A DNA stretch of 58,353 nt from an uncultured bacterium (GCA_946611795.1 CAMOEC010000055.1:1-58353); one strand, 5' to 3'. Shown: positions 1-11,811, counted from the first letter of the stretch. Numbers and translations are program-made. Notes: generated by a model from the sequence alone, not told the origin.

Positions 1-105
1 ATTCCTGACTCCAAGCGGTCGTTGGCACCTCATCAGGACTTATCGCAGCCAGCTACGTCTTTCTTCCTCTTTTTTACCCAAGGCATCCTTTTATTGCTTT
101 TAAAT
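1..105 (-). rRNA. 23S rRNA, 5' end only (gene runs off the left edge)
   Basis: Reverse complement reads ...GGATGCCTTGG...GAGGAAGAAAGACGT...CTGCGATAAG..., matching the conserved bacterial 23S 5' end (GGATGCCYTGG...GAGGCGATGAAGGACGT...CTGCGATAAG). 5' boundary approximate. Confidence 0.88.
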
Positions 106-189
106 AGATTTATCTACTAAGAAATAGTGTAATATATTATGCCATTGTTAAGGATCTACATCTGCAACCAATCTTTTTTGATTGCGAGA

Positions 190-220
190 ATTATAATACA
201 CATCCACCCGATAAATGCAA
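190..220 (-). promoter_or_regulatory. Putative sigma70-like promoter for the 23S gene
   Basis: On the minus strand TTGCAT (215-220) and TATAAT (190-195), spacer 19 nt, about 80 nt upstream of the 23S 5' end. Confidence 0.45.
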
Positions 221-771
221 GAGATTTTTGCGATTTTTTTTATTAAGGTTTTATTTGGCCTTTTTCACCTTTTTGGGTCGCTTCGTTTTTTTAATTCTCA
301 AAAAAATTTTTAAAATTTGTGTTTTTTATCAAATGTCAAAATATTGTCTATTTTTTAATATTCTCTTAAATAGCAAGCCGCATTTCTCTTCATTTTTTAT
401 TTTTTATTATTTTGAACAAAAATTTAACATTTATTTTCTATAGATTTTTTTTTCTATAAATATAATGTATTTATACATTTATTATAGTAATATCTTATGA
501 TATACCTCTTATATTATCTTATTTTCATAAATATTGTTACATTTTGCATATGGTGAATCGATAAGCGAAAGGCTAAACATGATAAATGGAGGATTAGTGA
601 AAAAACATTATTAACTTTCAGTATTTTGTGATGACGAATTGGCGCTATTTTTGCTATAGACACCTTCAGACATAAAACAATAAAATCACGTTTTGTACGA
701 AAATTCTACTTAATTTGATTTATTCGAATAGCAATACTCTTAATATATAGTTTACTATCATAACATTATAT

Positions 772-1923
772 ATGTATTTTTCTTTTAAGACACAGCCAGA
801 AGATTTCCTTGTTAAAGAAGTACTTGAATACCCTCTAGACTGAATTTGAGACTTTTTCTATATATTTTTCGAAAAAAGACTTATCAATACTATGGATGTT
901 ATCAATACAATTTGCCATGAATACCATCTAAAAAGAAACCATCTCTGAATTTGCTGATTAAAAGATAAAGACTGAATAACCCAACAACGGATCAGTATCC
1001 ATAAAAAATATCTTCTACAATGTTGATGAGAAAACAAATTTCTTTCATTTATGCGCTGAATAAAATGAATTACAGATATCATCGACACCTGACGACATAG
1101 TTCTCCGCTTTCAGTATGAAAAAATAAATGAAACATTTTTACTATAACACTTAAAAAAAGAGAAAATTTACCAGAGCCTCTAAAAGATTCTATAAATACA
1201 AATCTCATAAATTTTCAAAAAAACTGAATACCAAATATATTCTGATACCAAAGATTTTGAAAGTGAAACAAAAATTTCAAAAAAGTTCTTAAAATACTCT
1301 CCTGAGAAGAAAAAATATCCGATAATTATGAACAGAAATTCAAATTTCAAACATTTGGTAGTCTTCGATTTAATGAATATATTATGAGAAGACGAGAAAA
1401 TTCTGACCTACTCATTGATTGAGACATCATGGTAAACTGACGAAACGCTTTTTGAACTAATATTTCTGTTTATAGCAAAAATAAATTACACCATTTTGAT
1501 TACCGAGAAGAGAAAAAGATTCACGAATGAAGCACTTTTCGAGAACCAAGCGAATTTCAACGAACAAGTGACTATATTAAATGAAAACGAATTCCAACCT
1601 GAATTGTACTATGAACAGAACAACTTGTTTGTAAAGACTGAACAGCATGAAGAATTTATGATGATTCTATCATAAAAGAAAGTAAATTCCTTGAATGAGG
1701 AGAAAACCTCTTAAGAAAAATTGGAATATTCTGATATAGAAGACCTCTTTGGATTATACCTCAAGAATTAGAACGAGACTGGAATAATTGAGATCTTTTT
1801 CTCAAATTTTTCCTTCCTACATGATGTTATGCTAGTAGTTTTTTAACATTTCTTCTTAAGGATATTGACCCTAAATGATGTGAATCAAATAATTTAAAAA
1901 TCCTTAGAATTAATCAACTATAA
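772..1923 (+). CDS. truD: tRNA pseudouridine(13) synthase TruD family
   Basis: TGA=Gly reading: MYFSFKTQPEDFLVKEVLEYPLDGIGDFFYIFFEKRLINTMDVI...GIAGLKDKDGITQQRISI...; TruD signature (DFxVxE, GLKDKxGxTxQ). Confidence 0.85.
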
Positions 1924-2958
1924 ATATATTCTTTTGTTTTCATTATGTCATTCTACTGTATCTGCATAATGAATTATTCACTGATCATCATGAAGATAAA
2001 AAATAGCGCTCGTCTTTTTATAGTTTAATAAAGAATTTACAGTCTCAGCAGTTGGAGATGATATTGGTGTTGGTGTTAATCAATAATTCTGCCTTGTATT
2101 ATACAAATTACTTGCATCATCTAAATTCTTTACAATATTTTCTCTACATTTACTATATACCAATTTCAAACCATAACATAAAGTTACATCCGCATCTAAT
2201 CTCATTCATTTATTCAATCTATTTACAAAGATTCATGCTATAATTGGTTTGTTTGTTATATTTTTTTCTTCGTTTTCTATTACTGAAGCTAATGTTAGAA
2301 TTCCATATGGAGAAATCTGAACTCAATCAACCTCAAAATCTCATCCATATACTGATCGAATTTTCTTTTCAAAGTTTTTTAATTGTGCTCTTATAAGTTG
2401 CTCATTAATGTCTATTCATTCTTCCAAATAATAGGTATCAGGATAAAGGAAACCTTCCAAAGATTTTCATTGAGGAATCATTATTAAAAATGGGAATTCT
2501 CACTTTAACGTTTCAATAAACTGTTGATTTTCAACTTTTGCAATATACGCTCCTGGAGCAATTAATCAATCTTCTGACAATTTAGCATCTATATCATATT
2601 TACTCCATCACTCAAGCAATGTTACATGAATATAATCACGTTGTGGCCCTTGAGCTATCAAAGATAACCGTTCTTCCTTTGTATACTCTCAATCCAATAC
2701 ATAGCGTCATTCTTGCAATAAAGGAACTTTTTCTGCATTATTTTTTAACCACAGTTTTAACATATATTTCTCTATAACTCAAAAATCATTGTAAAATTTT
2801 GATAAACTATCACCTTTTCCTATTGTAATAGATTTATTATCATAAACAAGTTTCGAATCATACATTGATGATGCAACAAAAATACATCAACAAATAAAAA
2901 CTAACAAAATAATAATCCAAACTTTTCCATTTTTTTTCTTAGTGTTTCTATACGCCAT
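1918..2958 (-). CDS. mltG: Endolytic murein transglycosylase MltG (YceG-like)
   Basis: MAYRNTKKKNGKVWIIILLVFICGC...LLEGWSKYDID...LEGFLYPDTYYL...ASVIENEE...IAGIFVNRLNKGMRLDADVTLCYGL; MltG motifs, N-terminal TM. Confidence 0.88.
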
Positions 2959-2970
2959 ACTATTTACTAA

Positions 2971-3930
2971 TTATAAAACATCTTCAACAATCGCTTCTTT
3001 TTTTTCTATCTTATATAATCAAAAGAATTTTGCTATAGAAAAGATTATATATCAAAGAATTGTAACCACCCAAACAAAAATCCTTATTACTCAATAAAAC
3101 AACAAATACATTCAAAAGACTGCTCATACTTGAAAAACAGGATTCTGATATATTTGATCTATCTGAGAAACTATAGCTTCACATACTTTATTATTAATGG
3201 AATCTTTAGTCTGAATAAATCAATCAACCATATTTTTTCTGAAAATATTTCGAGCTTCTTTTATTATTGTTGTATCGTTATTCTCTCAATCAATATGTTC
3301 TCAAGTAATCTCATCTGCATTATTATCCATATTTATTTGAAGCATATCATCATTTTGTTTAATCTCTATCTCATTAGGAATCCATCACGATACTGTACTT
3401 TTTAAAATACTTTCATTGATATGAGAAATCTGTTCACATTGAAATGGAAACTTTGTATTTATTCAAAGAATTGCAAATCAATATGTTATACTCGTTAGAA
3501 GAGTAAAAATATAACCTCATCTTGTAAAATATGTTAATCGACTAATTTCTCTTACATCATCAAAATAATCTCTTAAAAAGACCAAAAGACAACCTATTGT
3601 TATTAATGAAAGCCATATTGAAGTTAAAACTTGCCATGCAGGATTTGGGACTAAAAGGCAAAGTATTATTCCCAATAACAATAAAACTCCCCACATTATT
3701 CTTTTCTTAACTCACCTTACATCTATTGAGAGAAATATTAATTCTATAAAGAGTATACAAAAAAATATTCAAGAAGACAAAAAATCTTCTTCTCGAAAAA
3801 GTTTTTGAACCGACAATATATATGTTATTAAAGAACTTAATGAAAAGAAGAGAAATCTTATTGTTTGCTTTGATATTTTATTTTTATTCTCCATAATTTC
3901 TCTATTTTCCTTATATTCAACTTCTTTCAT
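2971..3930 (-). CDS. Hypothetical multi-pass membrane protein
   Basis: Open frame with TGA=Gly, MKEVEYKENREIMENKNKISKQTIRFLFFSLSSLITYILS..., several TM helices; TAATG overlap with the upstream prepilin peptidase. Confidence 0.7.
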
Positions 3931-4787
3931 TAAAAAATAAACATTCAAAATAAAGTATCTTTAAAGATTATTATTATAAAAACCGCCAACACCATTGATG
4001 GTAACAATGGTAAAGATTGACTAGCTAACTTTTCATTCAAAAAACGGCGAGCTCTTCTTGTTTGTTGCTTAGTTTGTAAGAAATACCAAATTATTCATAT
4101 TATTCAACTAAATATTAGAAAATAAAGTATTGCCAATATTTGATCCAATGTTCATAATCAAGTTCAAAGTCAAGCAAACAATAACGATCATAAGTAAGGA
4201 GACATTAAAATATCTCATATTCATAATCAATCTTCATTCATATGGTATCTTATTTTTACAATTCATTTTGCCATAAAATAGAAGACAAGAAAGATACAAA
4301 ACAAAGCCGCTCATCACCACAATACATTCCATGAAAACAAACCATTTCGTATAGCCAACAACAAAGCAACAAAACCACATATTAACAATGGAATATGTAT
4401 CTCATACCACATTACACTATAAACAACCATTAACCACAATATTCGTCAAGTTATCATCCAGTATAGAACAATTACTGTTCACTGACTATTCAGAAAATAC
4501 CAAACTAATCAAAAAATAATAGCTGATCATAATTCTAAGATTGGATAGAACCAAGAAATTTTCTTTTTACAATAACGACACCTTCATCTCTGAAAAATAA
4601 AACTAAACAATGGAACCAAATCCCATGGTTGCAATGTCGTTTTACAGTTTGGACATTCAGATCTTCAAAAAATAATAGACAATGTTTCTTCCATACTTTG
4701 ACTTTTAGCCCATCTAGACAAAATTACTGATCAAAAAGATCAGAATATTAATCCAAAGAAAATTGAAATTAAAAGTCAAACTGTCAT
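3930..4787 (-). CDS. Prepilin peptidase (A24 family)
   Basis: MTVGLLISIFFGLIFGSFGSVILSRWAKSQSMEETLSIIFGRSECPNCKTTLQPWDLVPLFSFIFQRGRCRYCKKKI...; two CxxC pairs, GSFxxV motif, later GYGDILMSPYLG. Confidence 0.88.
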
Positions 4788-4890
4788 ATAGAATCTTTTA
4801 GTTAAAAACTACACTTATTTATGTAAGGATTTTTCCGCCTTTTACAATATTTTATAATGTAATTTTCATAAAATTTTCAAAAAAAGAATC

Positions 4891-5745
4891 TCAAAATTCT
4901 ACTAAATAAGCAAAAAACACATCATGACAAAGAATGACAACAGCCAATGCTAAAACCATAGATGGAACCAAAGGAAGAGATCTTTCTGCCATTTCACTTG
5001 AAAGAAAATCTGCCTTTTTATTTAATATAATGTTTTGAATTAAATAAACTATGATACCAAAAACACTTGTAAGGATAAAAAATATTAAAACAGAGCAAAA
5101 CAATTCTTCCAAATACATTGTGGTAGATCAGATTCAAATATACAAGAGAGCTCATAAATAAGGAGAAATTATAAGATCTCACATTCAAACTCATTCATCT
5201 TCAGAATTATACTTTAACTTAGTATAATATAATGATCAATAATACAATATTACAAAAACTATAAAAAATACAAGCGCTCACCACAAAACACTCCAATCAT
5301 ATAGTCAAAATAGAATAGACAATAAAACTAATATTTCTCATAGAATTACCAATGGTAGGTTAATTTCATACCAAATAATGTCACATAAGCTAACTAATAA
5401 CAAAATCCAACTTGTTAACATCCAAAATATCATATGAAAAAACCCTAATTCACTAGTATAATAACATATAATACAGAATAAAAAAGCTGTCATTACTTCT
5501 AAAATCGGTTTTATAACCAATATTCTAGTATTACAAGTTTGACATTTATTCTTCTGAAAAAGAAAACCTATTATTGGCAAAAAGCACTTTCGATTAAGCT
5601 TTTTTTTACATTTTAGACATTTTGGCAATTTTAAAATTTCTGTCCATTTTATAATTTCAACATTTTCATGAATCGCCAAAATTAATGATCATAGCGATCA
5701 TAAAATAATTCATAGAAAACCATATAAACAGATTTTTATTACCAT
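4891..5745 (-). CDS. Second prepilin peptidase-like protein (A24 family)
   Basis: MVIKICLYGFLGIILGSLGSLILAIHENVEIIKWTEILKLPKCLKCKKKLNRK...KCQTCNTRILVIKPILEV...; CxxC pairs and GVGMGDLIISPYL; paralogous to 3930-4787. Confidence 0.82.
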
Positions 5746-5883
5746 AATCTTTTAAGATATAATTATTTAACTCTTATATCATTATCTTCATTTTTTTCAA
5801 ACCATTTATTCAACTTGTAAATTCAAAGTATTTATCTAGTATTGTTTCATTGTTAAACTTTATTTATTATTTCTTAATTTAGC

Positions 5884-6990
5884 ATGAAAATCTGAATTGT
5901 TTGACTACCAAATGTTTGAAAATCAACCCTTTTCAATGCTTTAACAAAATCATATGCTGCACCAGCAGAAAACTTTCCTTTTTGTACTATTGAACCTAAT
6001 GTTGGTATCGTTGATGTAAAAGATCCAAGAGTTATCGCTTTGTCCGAAATGTCTAATTCCCAAAAAATAGTGTATGCTCATACAGAATTTGTTGATATTG
6101 CAGGACTTGTTAAGTGAGCCAGCAAATGAGAATGACTCGGAAACAAATTTCTTTCTCACATAAGAGAAGTAGATGCTATTGTTCAAGTATTGAGATATTT
6201 TAAAGACACCGATGTTGTTCATGTTGAATGAGGAATAGACCCAGATAGAGATAGAGAAATTATTAATACTGAATTAATTTTTGCGGATCTTGAGCAAGTC
6301 GAAAGAGTATTACCAACACTACAAAAAAGAGCTAAGGTTCCACAAAACAAAGAAGATAAAAAAGTAGCAGAAGTTCTCGAAAAAATCCAAAAAGTTCTTC
6401 TTGAATGACAACTTGCCAACACAATAAGAGATGAGTTATCAGAAGAGGATTTAAAACTCATAAAATCATATAATTTTCTTACATTAAAGCCATTTATTTA
6501 TGCATTAAACATTTCACAAGAAGATATTCCAAATTCAGAAAATCTAAAAGCAGAATTTGAAAAGAAATTTAATGCTCCTGTTGCTATTGTTTGTGTTAAG
6601 CTTGAAGCTGAAATGATGAATTTCACAAATGAAGAAAGAGATGAATTCTTACAAGAGCTCCTTGAAATAAAGCCTGATTCAAAAATTCCAACTCTTGATG
6701 ATTTAATATCATTAGCCTTCAATCAACTTTGACTAATGTATTATTTTACAACATGAGAAAAAGAGACTAAGGCCTGGACTATCCCTCAAGGTTCTACTGC
6801 GCCTCAAGCAGCATGAGCTATACACTCAGATTTTGAAAGAGGATTTATAAAAGCAGAAGTTATCAACACTGATGTTCTTTTAGAAAGCTGAAGCTGGGCA
6901 AAAGCTAGAGAAAAATGACTACTTCGTCTAGAAGGTAAAGATTATATCGTTCAAGACTGAGATGTTATGATTTTTAAATTTAATGTATAG
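5884..6990 (+). CDS. ychF: Ribosome-binding ATPase/GTPase YchF
   Basis: [43 protein letters not shown]...; P-loop glycine is TGA; C-terminal TGS-like region [32 protein letters not shown]. Confidence 0.95.
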
Positions 6991-7151
6991 ACTGATATAC
7001 AAATGTTATAATGTCTGTTTATAACTGACTTAGTACGATTTTTGTTTATAAAATAAAGAACATTGTCAAGAACTAAATAAAAACTTTCTTTTGAAAATAC
7101 TTAAGAAAAGTTTAGGATGACTTTGTTCTTTTTTATTATTTCTTTTATTCT

Positions 7152-8081
7152 ATGAAAAAGAATATACTAAAAATTGGAAAAATAAGATGGATTCATTTAT
7201 CAAAACCAAGAACTGACGAACTTGAAGATATTATTAAAAATCTTGATCTCCACGAAATGGTTGAACAAGACATTTTAGAATCAAGTGCTCAGGATAAAAT
7301 AGACACCTATGATGATTGTGTATTTTTGATTATACACTTTCCTAAATATAACGAGAAACTTTGAAAGTATGTTTCAAATGAAATGAATGTCATTCTTTGA
7401 AAAGATTATATTATTACCATCACAAAATATCCAACCAATAATATCGAAAAGATAAGACAAGAATATGAAGAAGAAATTAAGGAAGAATGAGATGATACTG
7501 AAGAATACAAGATTTCTCCATACTATATTCTCTATAAAATTATCGATGTCATGTATGATAAGATTTTGTTGTGATTGAACAAATTTAACCAAGACCTTAA
7601 TGAAATTGAGAAACAAGTTTTTGACAAGAATTTTGTCGATAAAGACTTCTTAAAAACAATTCTTATTAAGAAAAGAAATGCTGTTCTTTTAAAAACCATC
7701 ATATCTCCTCAAGAAGAAATTTTAGTAGAACTACAAAAAGCTACAGCAAATTTTTATGAATGAGATCTAGATGTTTATTTTGAAGACCTTGAATATAAAA
7801 CAAGTAAGATATTATGACAAATTTCTATTATTCATGAAAATATAGATTCCATTTCTGAAATATTCAACACTATAACCAATATGATGACAAACACAAATAT
7901 TGGAATTTTGACTGTGTTAACTGTTATTATATGAATTATGACAATGATTAGTTGAATCTATTGAATGAATATTTCACTTCCTTGACAAGACAATGCTTAT
8001 GCTTTCACTTTTCTCATTTGTGGAATGCTAGTTATGGCACTCATCACTGTCTTTGTATTCAAGAAAAAGAAGTGGTTTTAA
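7152..8081 (+). CDS. corA: CorA-family magnesium transporter
   Basis: C-terminal TM pair with YGMNISLPGQ (CorA GMN motif); starts MKKNILKIGKIRWIHLSKPRTDELEDIIKN. Confidence 0.88.
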
Positions 8082-8941
8082 TTATGAAATTCTTCTCGTA
8101 AATCAAATATATTTGAAAATAATGAAGCTATTGTTAATGGTCCAATACCTCATGGTACTGGTGTAATATCCTGGACTTTATCAATTATTTTTTCTATATT
8201 CACATCACCAACAGCTTTTCAATCTTTATGACCATATCCTATATCGATAACTATCTGGTTTTTCTTTTCTCATATAAAACTCTCATCTATAAGATGAACT
8301 TGTCAAGTTGCTGAAAATATATAATCAGCTTGTTTAGTATATGATTTAATTTCTCACGGAGTATTGTTAATATCAAAACAAGCCAATACAGCACCTCTTT
8401 TTAAACACTCTAATGCTAATGGTTTTCAAACAATTGTACTTTGTCAAATAATGGCTACTTTTTTATTTCTTAGATTTCCTAAATTATAATAATCTAAAAT
8501 AGCCATTACTGCCTTAGGTGTTGCTGGTGTAAAAGACAACATATTGAAAAAACTTTTTCAGACCAACACTCAATTAAGCCCATCAACATCTTTTTCTGGT
8601 AAAATAGCTGATAATATTTCATTCTTGTCTTTAACTAAATCTTCTGGTAAGGGGAGTTGGACAATAATTCAAACACAGTCATCATTTTTATTTAGGTCAT
8701 TAATTAATTTTAAAATATCCTCTTTATTTCGAGTTTTTCCATCATCTTGTCAAAAAATTCTTGTCTCTAATCAGATATTTTCTCAATACTCCTTTTTACG
8801 CCTAACATAAACTTTTGATGAACTATTATCTCAAAAAAAGAGAATTGCTAAAAACTTATCCTTATTAGGAAAATATTTAATCACCTTCTTTTTTTGTTCT
8901 TCAATCATCTTTTCTGCAACAGGCTTTCAATATAGTAGCAT
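8078..8941 (-). CDS. folD: Bifunctional methylenetetrahydrofolate dehydrogenase/cyclohydrolase FolD
   Basis: SSKVYVRRKKEYGENIGL...GIIVQLPLPEDL...KDVDGLN...FTPATPKAVMAIL...IIGQSTIVGKPLALECLKRGA...DITPVPGGIGPLTIASL. Confidence 0.93.
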
Positions 8942-10170
8942 TATTTTATTTTTCAAATTAAAACATCTTTTGCTTTTTCTAGTTGTGAATCAATTCAGTT
9001 TTCAACATATCACGTAATATCAACTGATTCTTCTACATCTGGAATTATTCATTCATCATCAATAGAATTTCCATTTGGAGAAAACCGTTTTCAAACAGTA
9101 TATTTTAATGATGTTCCATCGTCAAAATCGAACAATGTTTGTATTGTTCATTTTCCATAAGACTGCTTTCAAACAAGTATCGCTCACTGCTTCTCTTTTA
9201 ACGCTAATGCAAAAATTTCACTAGAACTAGCACTTAGTCCATCTATAAGAACCACTGTTGGCATATTTTCTAATTCTCAGAATCATTTTGACAAATAATC
9301 TGTGTCTTGATAATTCTTATATTTTGACTTTACTATCAATTCTCACTGGGGAATAAAATGTCATGCTAACTGGACAGCTGACGTCAACAATCATCAACCA
9401 TTTCATCTAACATCAACTATTACTCCTTTTACTTTTTCTGACAAAATTTCCGAAATTGCGTGAGTAAACAATTTATTAGTCTGTTCTCAAAATGTTAAGA
9501 TTTCTATATAACCTATTTTTATTCAGTCTTTTTCATATACTTTTGATTTAACTGAAGGCACATCAATAACATCTCTTGTTACTTTAACTTGAAAATAATC
9601 TTTTTTTCCTTTCTTATTTACCCTTTCAATAAATAAGTCCACCGTAGTTCATTGTGGTCATCTTATTTTTTTTACTGCTTGAGTAACGGTTAGGTCTTGT
9701 ACTTCTCAGGTTCATATCATTACAATTCTGTCTAATGGTTGTATTCATACCTTATAAGCGGGTGTTTCTTTAACAACTTCTTCAACCTGAAGATAATAAT
9801 CTTTTTTTCAAACAACAATTCAGATTCATTCAATTGAATCCTCTCAAACCAATTCATTTTGCAGTCAAGAAAATTCCTCTTTATCTAAATATGTTGTATA
9901 TGGATCTCATATTCAATCAACAAAAGCTTTTGTTGCATTTTCCATCATTTCTATACTCTTTCAAGACAATAAGTCTTGATTATAATACTCCTTATCTAAA
10001 AGAAAAGAAACCTCTTCAATGCGTTTATATTTTTCAAATAAATTGTCGGATATTTCTATAATATTTCTATTATCAGAAAATTTTAAAGAAGCTGATATAA
10101 AGCCTATTAATATACCTAATAATAAAACAAAAAACAATTGCCATCCTTGTTGATTATTATTCTCTTTCAT
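8941..10170 (-). CDS. S41-family C-terminal processing peptidase (CtpA-like) with PDZ domain
   Basis: MKENNNQQGWQLFFVLLLGILIGF...DPYTTYLDKEE...GIGIVVG...VIVDVRGNGGGLLTSAVQLA...SASSSEIFALALKEKQGAILVGKQSYGKG. Confidence 0.92.
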
Positions 10171-10241
10171 TATTCTTGTAGTTTACTAAAACATTACTAT
10201 ATTATGTTGGTTTATATGTACTCATTTACTACTCCTTTGCA

Positions 10242-11000
10242 ATGAAGAAATTAAAAAAAGATATAATCAGACCAAATCTTTATGATTATTTAAAAGTCAT
10301 TGCACTTTTGGTAATGCTCCTTGATCATTTATGATACTACGTTTTTCCTGAATATGTTTTTTTAAGAGTTATCTGAAGAATTGCATTTCCTATCTTTTTG
10401 TTTTTGGTATGATTTTCTTGATCATATTCCTGGAGACGAGATATTCCAATCATAGGATTATTACTTTGGGGAGGTTCATATTATATTTATAATCAATATT
10501 GATTTTGATCTCCAGGCGCTAACATTCTCATATGAATAACTATTTCTAGATTTTTCTTAAACATTATCGACAAAAAAAATTATTATCGAATCCTTATTTT
10601 TTCATTTCTCTTTGTTATAATCCATCCTATTCTTTATAAATATGTTGATTATTGATCTCTATCTTTCTTTTTTGTTCTTCGATGACGAATTGCAAAAAAT
10701 CATAGTAAATACTTTTTCTTTTGAATTTTTCCTTTAATTTTATGTATCATAAATAATATTAACGTCTTCGACTTCTGATTCAAACACTGAGACTATAAAT
10801 ATTTTTATATTATACTTATTATTTATTTTATTTTTTATTGTTTTGCGTTTTCTCTTTCTAAAGAAAATCTTAATTTTCAAACATGAAAAAAATGGCGAGA
10901 TAATTTAATTCTCTGATTTTCAAAACATAGTTTAGCTTTTTACCGAATTCATATCGTAATACTTTATTTTATTGGACTACATAGATTTTGATTTCTTTAA
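10242..11000 (+). CDS. TraX-like / acyltransferase-type membrane protein
   Basis: MKKLKKDIIRPNLYDYLKVIALLVMLLDHLGYYVFPEYVFLRVIGRIAFPIFLFLVGFSG..., resembling TraX-family N-termini; multi-TM. Confidence 0.65.
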
Positions 11001-11560
11001 AAAGAATCAAATACTTGAGATAATGATGTCGATTCAATAATTGGATCTTCTTTTAATAATTCTTCAATTGGTATATTTTTTGTTTCATTACTTATTTCCT
11101 TTTGCTCTTCTACTTTTTTTTCTACTTTTTCTTCTACTGTATAAATAGGAGCCTCTTGAAAAACATTTTCTTTGAGATATTGACTTTGACGTCTCTCTTC
11201 GTCAATAACATCTTGTAATGTATTTTTTTCTGTTTGGTTTTTATCTTCAAGATTTGTCTTGTCTATTTGTTGTTTTAAATCATTTGGTTTGTCTACTATT
11301 CTTTCATTTACATCATATTCTCCATCTTTTAATAAAGCTTGTTCGTAATCATAATCAACTTGTTTCAGAATCCAAAATTTAGGATCAGTTGACAAATATT
11401 TTGTCAAAATAATATCCCATGCAACAGTAATATTTCTTTTTCATCTTATCAATTCATTAATTTCACTTGTCTTTTTCCCTATTTTTACAGAAAAATCCTT
11501 CTGAGTATATCAGCTTTCTTTCAAATATTCTGCTAATAACATTCAAGGATGCTGTAACAT
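10997..11560 (-). CDS. HigA-like XRE antitoxin domain with long charged C-terminal extension
   Basis: MLQHPGMLLAEYLKESGYTQKDFSVKIGKKTSEINELIRGKRNITVAWDIILTKYLSTDPKFWILKQVDYDYEQ...; HigA/VapI signature (HPG..L.EYL, FWL.LQ.DYD), then about 95 aa Glu/Lys-rich tail. Confidence 0.82.
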
Positions 11561-11579
11561 AATATTTATACAACATGAA

Positions 11580-11811
11580 ATTAAAAAATTCACTAATTCA
11601 TAGAATCGTAGAATTTTTATATTCTAAAAATTCACTGTTTCATAGAATCAGTTAATATTATAAACCTTTTTATTTTTTTTGCAAAAAAATTCACAAATTC
11701 ATAGAAATAGTGAATTTCAATACACAGAAAAATATATTACAAATTCACAAATTCATAGAAACAGTGAATTTATTATTTTTTTAAAAAAATTCACTTAAAT
11801 AGTGAATTTTT
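11580..11811. repeat. Array of about 5 imperfect palindromic repeats, consensus near AAATTCACAAATTCATAGAAACAGTGAATTT
   Basis: Copies near 11587 (attcactaattcatagaatcgtagaattt), 11629 (attcactgtttcatagaatcagtt), 11688 (attcacaaattcatagaaatagtgaattt), 11743 (attcacaaattcatagaaacagtgaattt), 11789 (attcacttaaatagtgaattt). Confidence 0.8.

Noticed and set aside
228-443. 71-aa plus-strand ORF near the rRNA
   Set aside because: Phe/Leu/Ile-rich translation of a T-rich intergenic leader with no support.
858-1208. 116-aa minus-strand ORF
   Set aside because: Antisense to truD; arises because TGA codons in truD do not create stops on the opposite strand.
3130-3405. Plus-strand 91-aa ORF rich in Ile/Leu/Tyr
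   Set aside because: Antisense to the membrane-protein gene 2971-3930; low-complexity composition from AT-rich DNA.
6219-6722. Minus-strand ORFs 6219-6461 and 6498-6722
   Set aside because: Antisense to ychF, which is fully supported.
11580-11811. CRISPR array
   Set aside because: Repeats are imperfect, palindromic, irregularly spaced (about 40-60 bp) and spacers are AT-rich low-complexity; no cas genes nearby.
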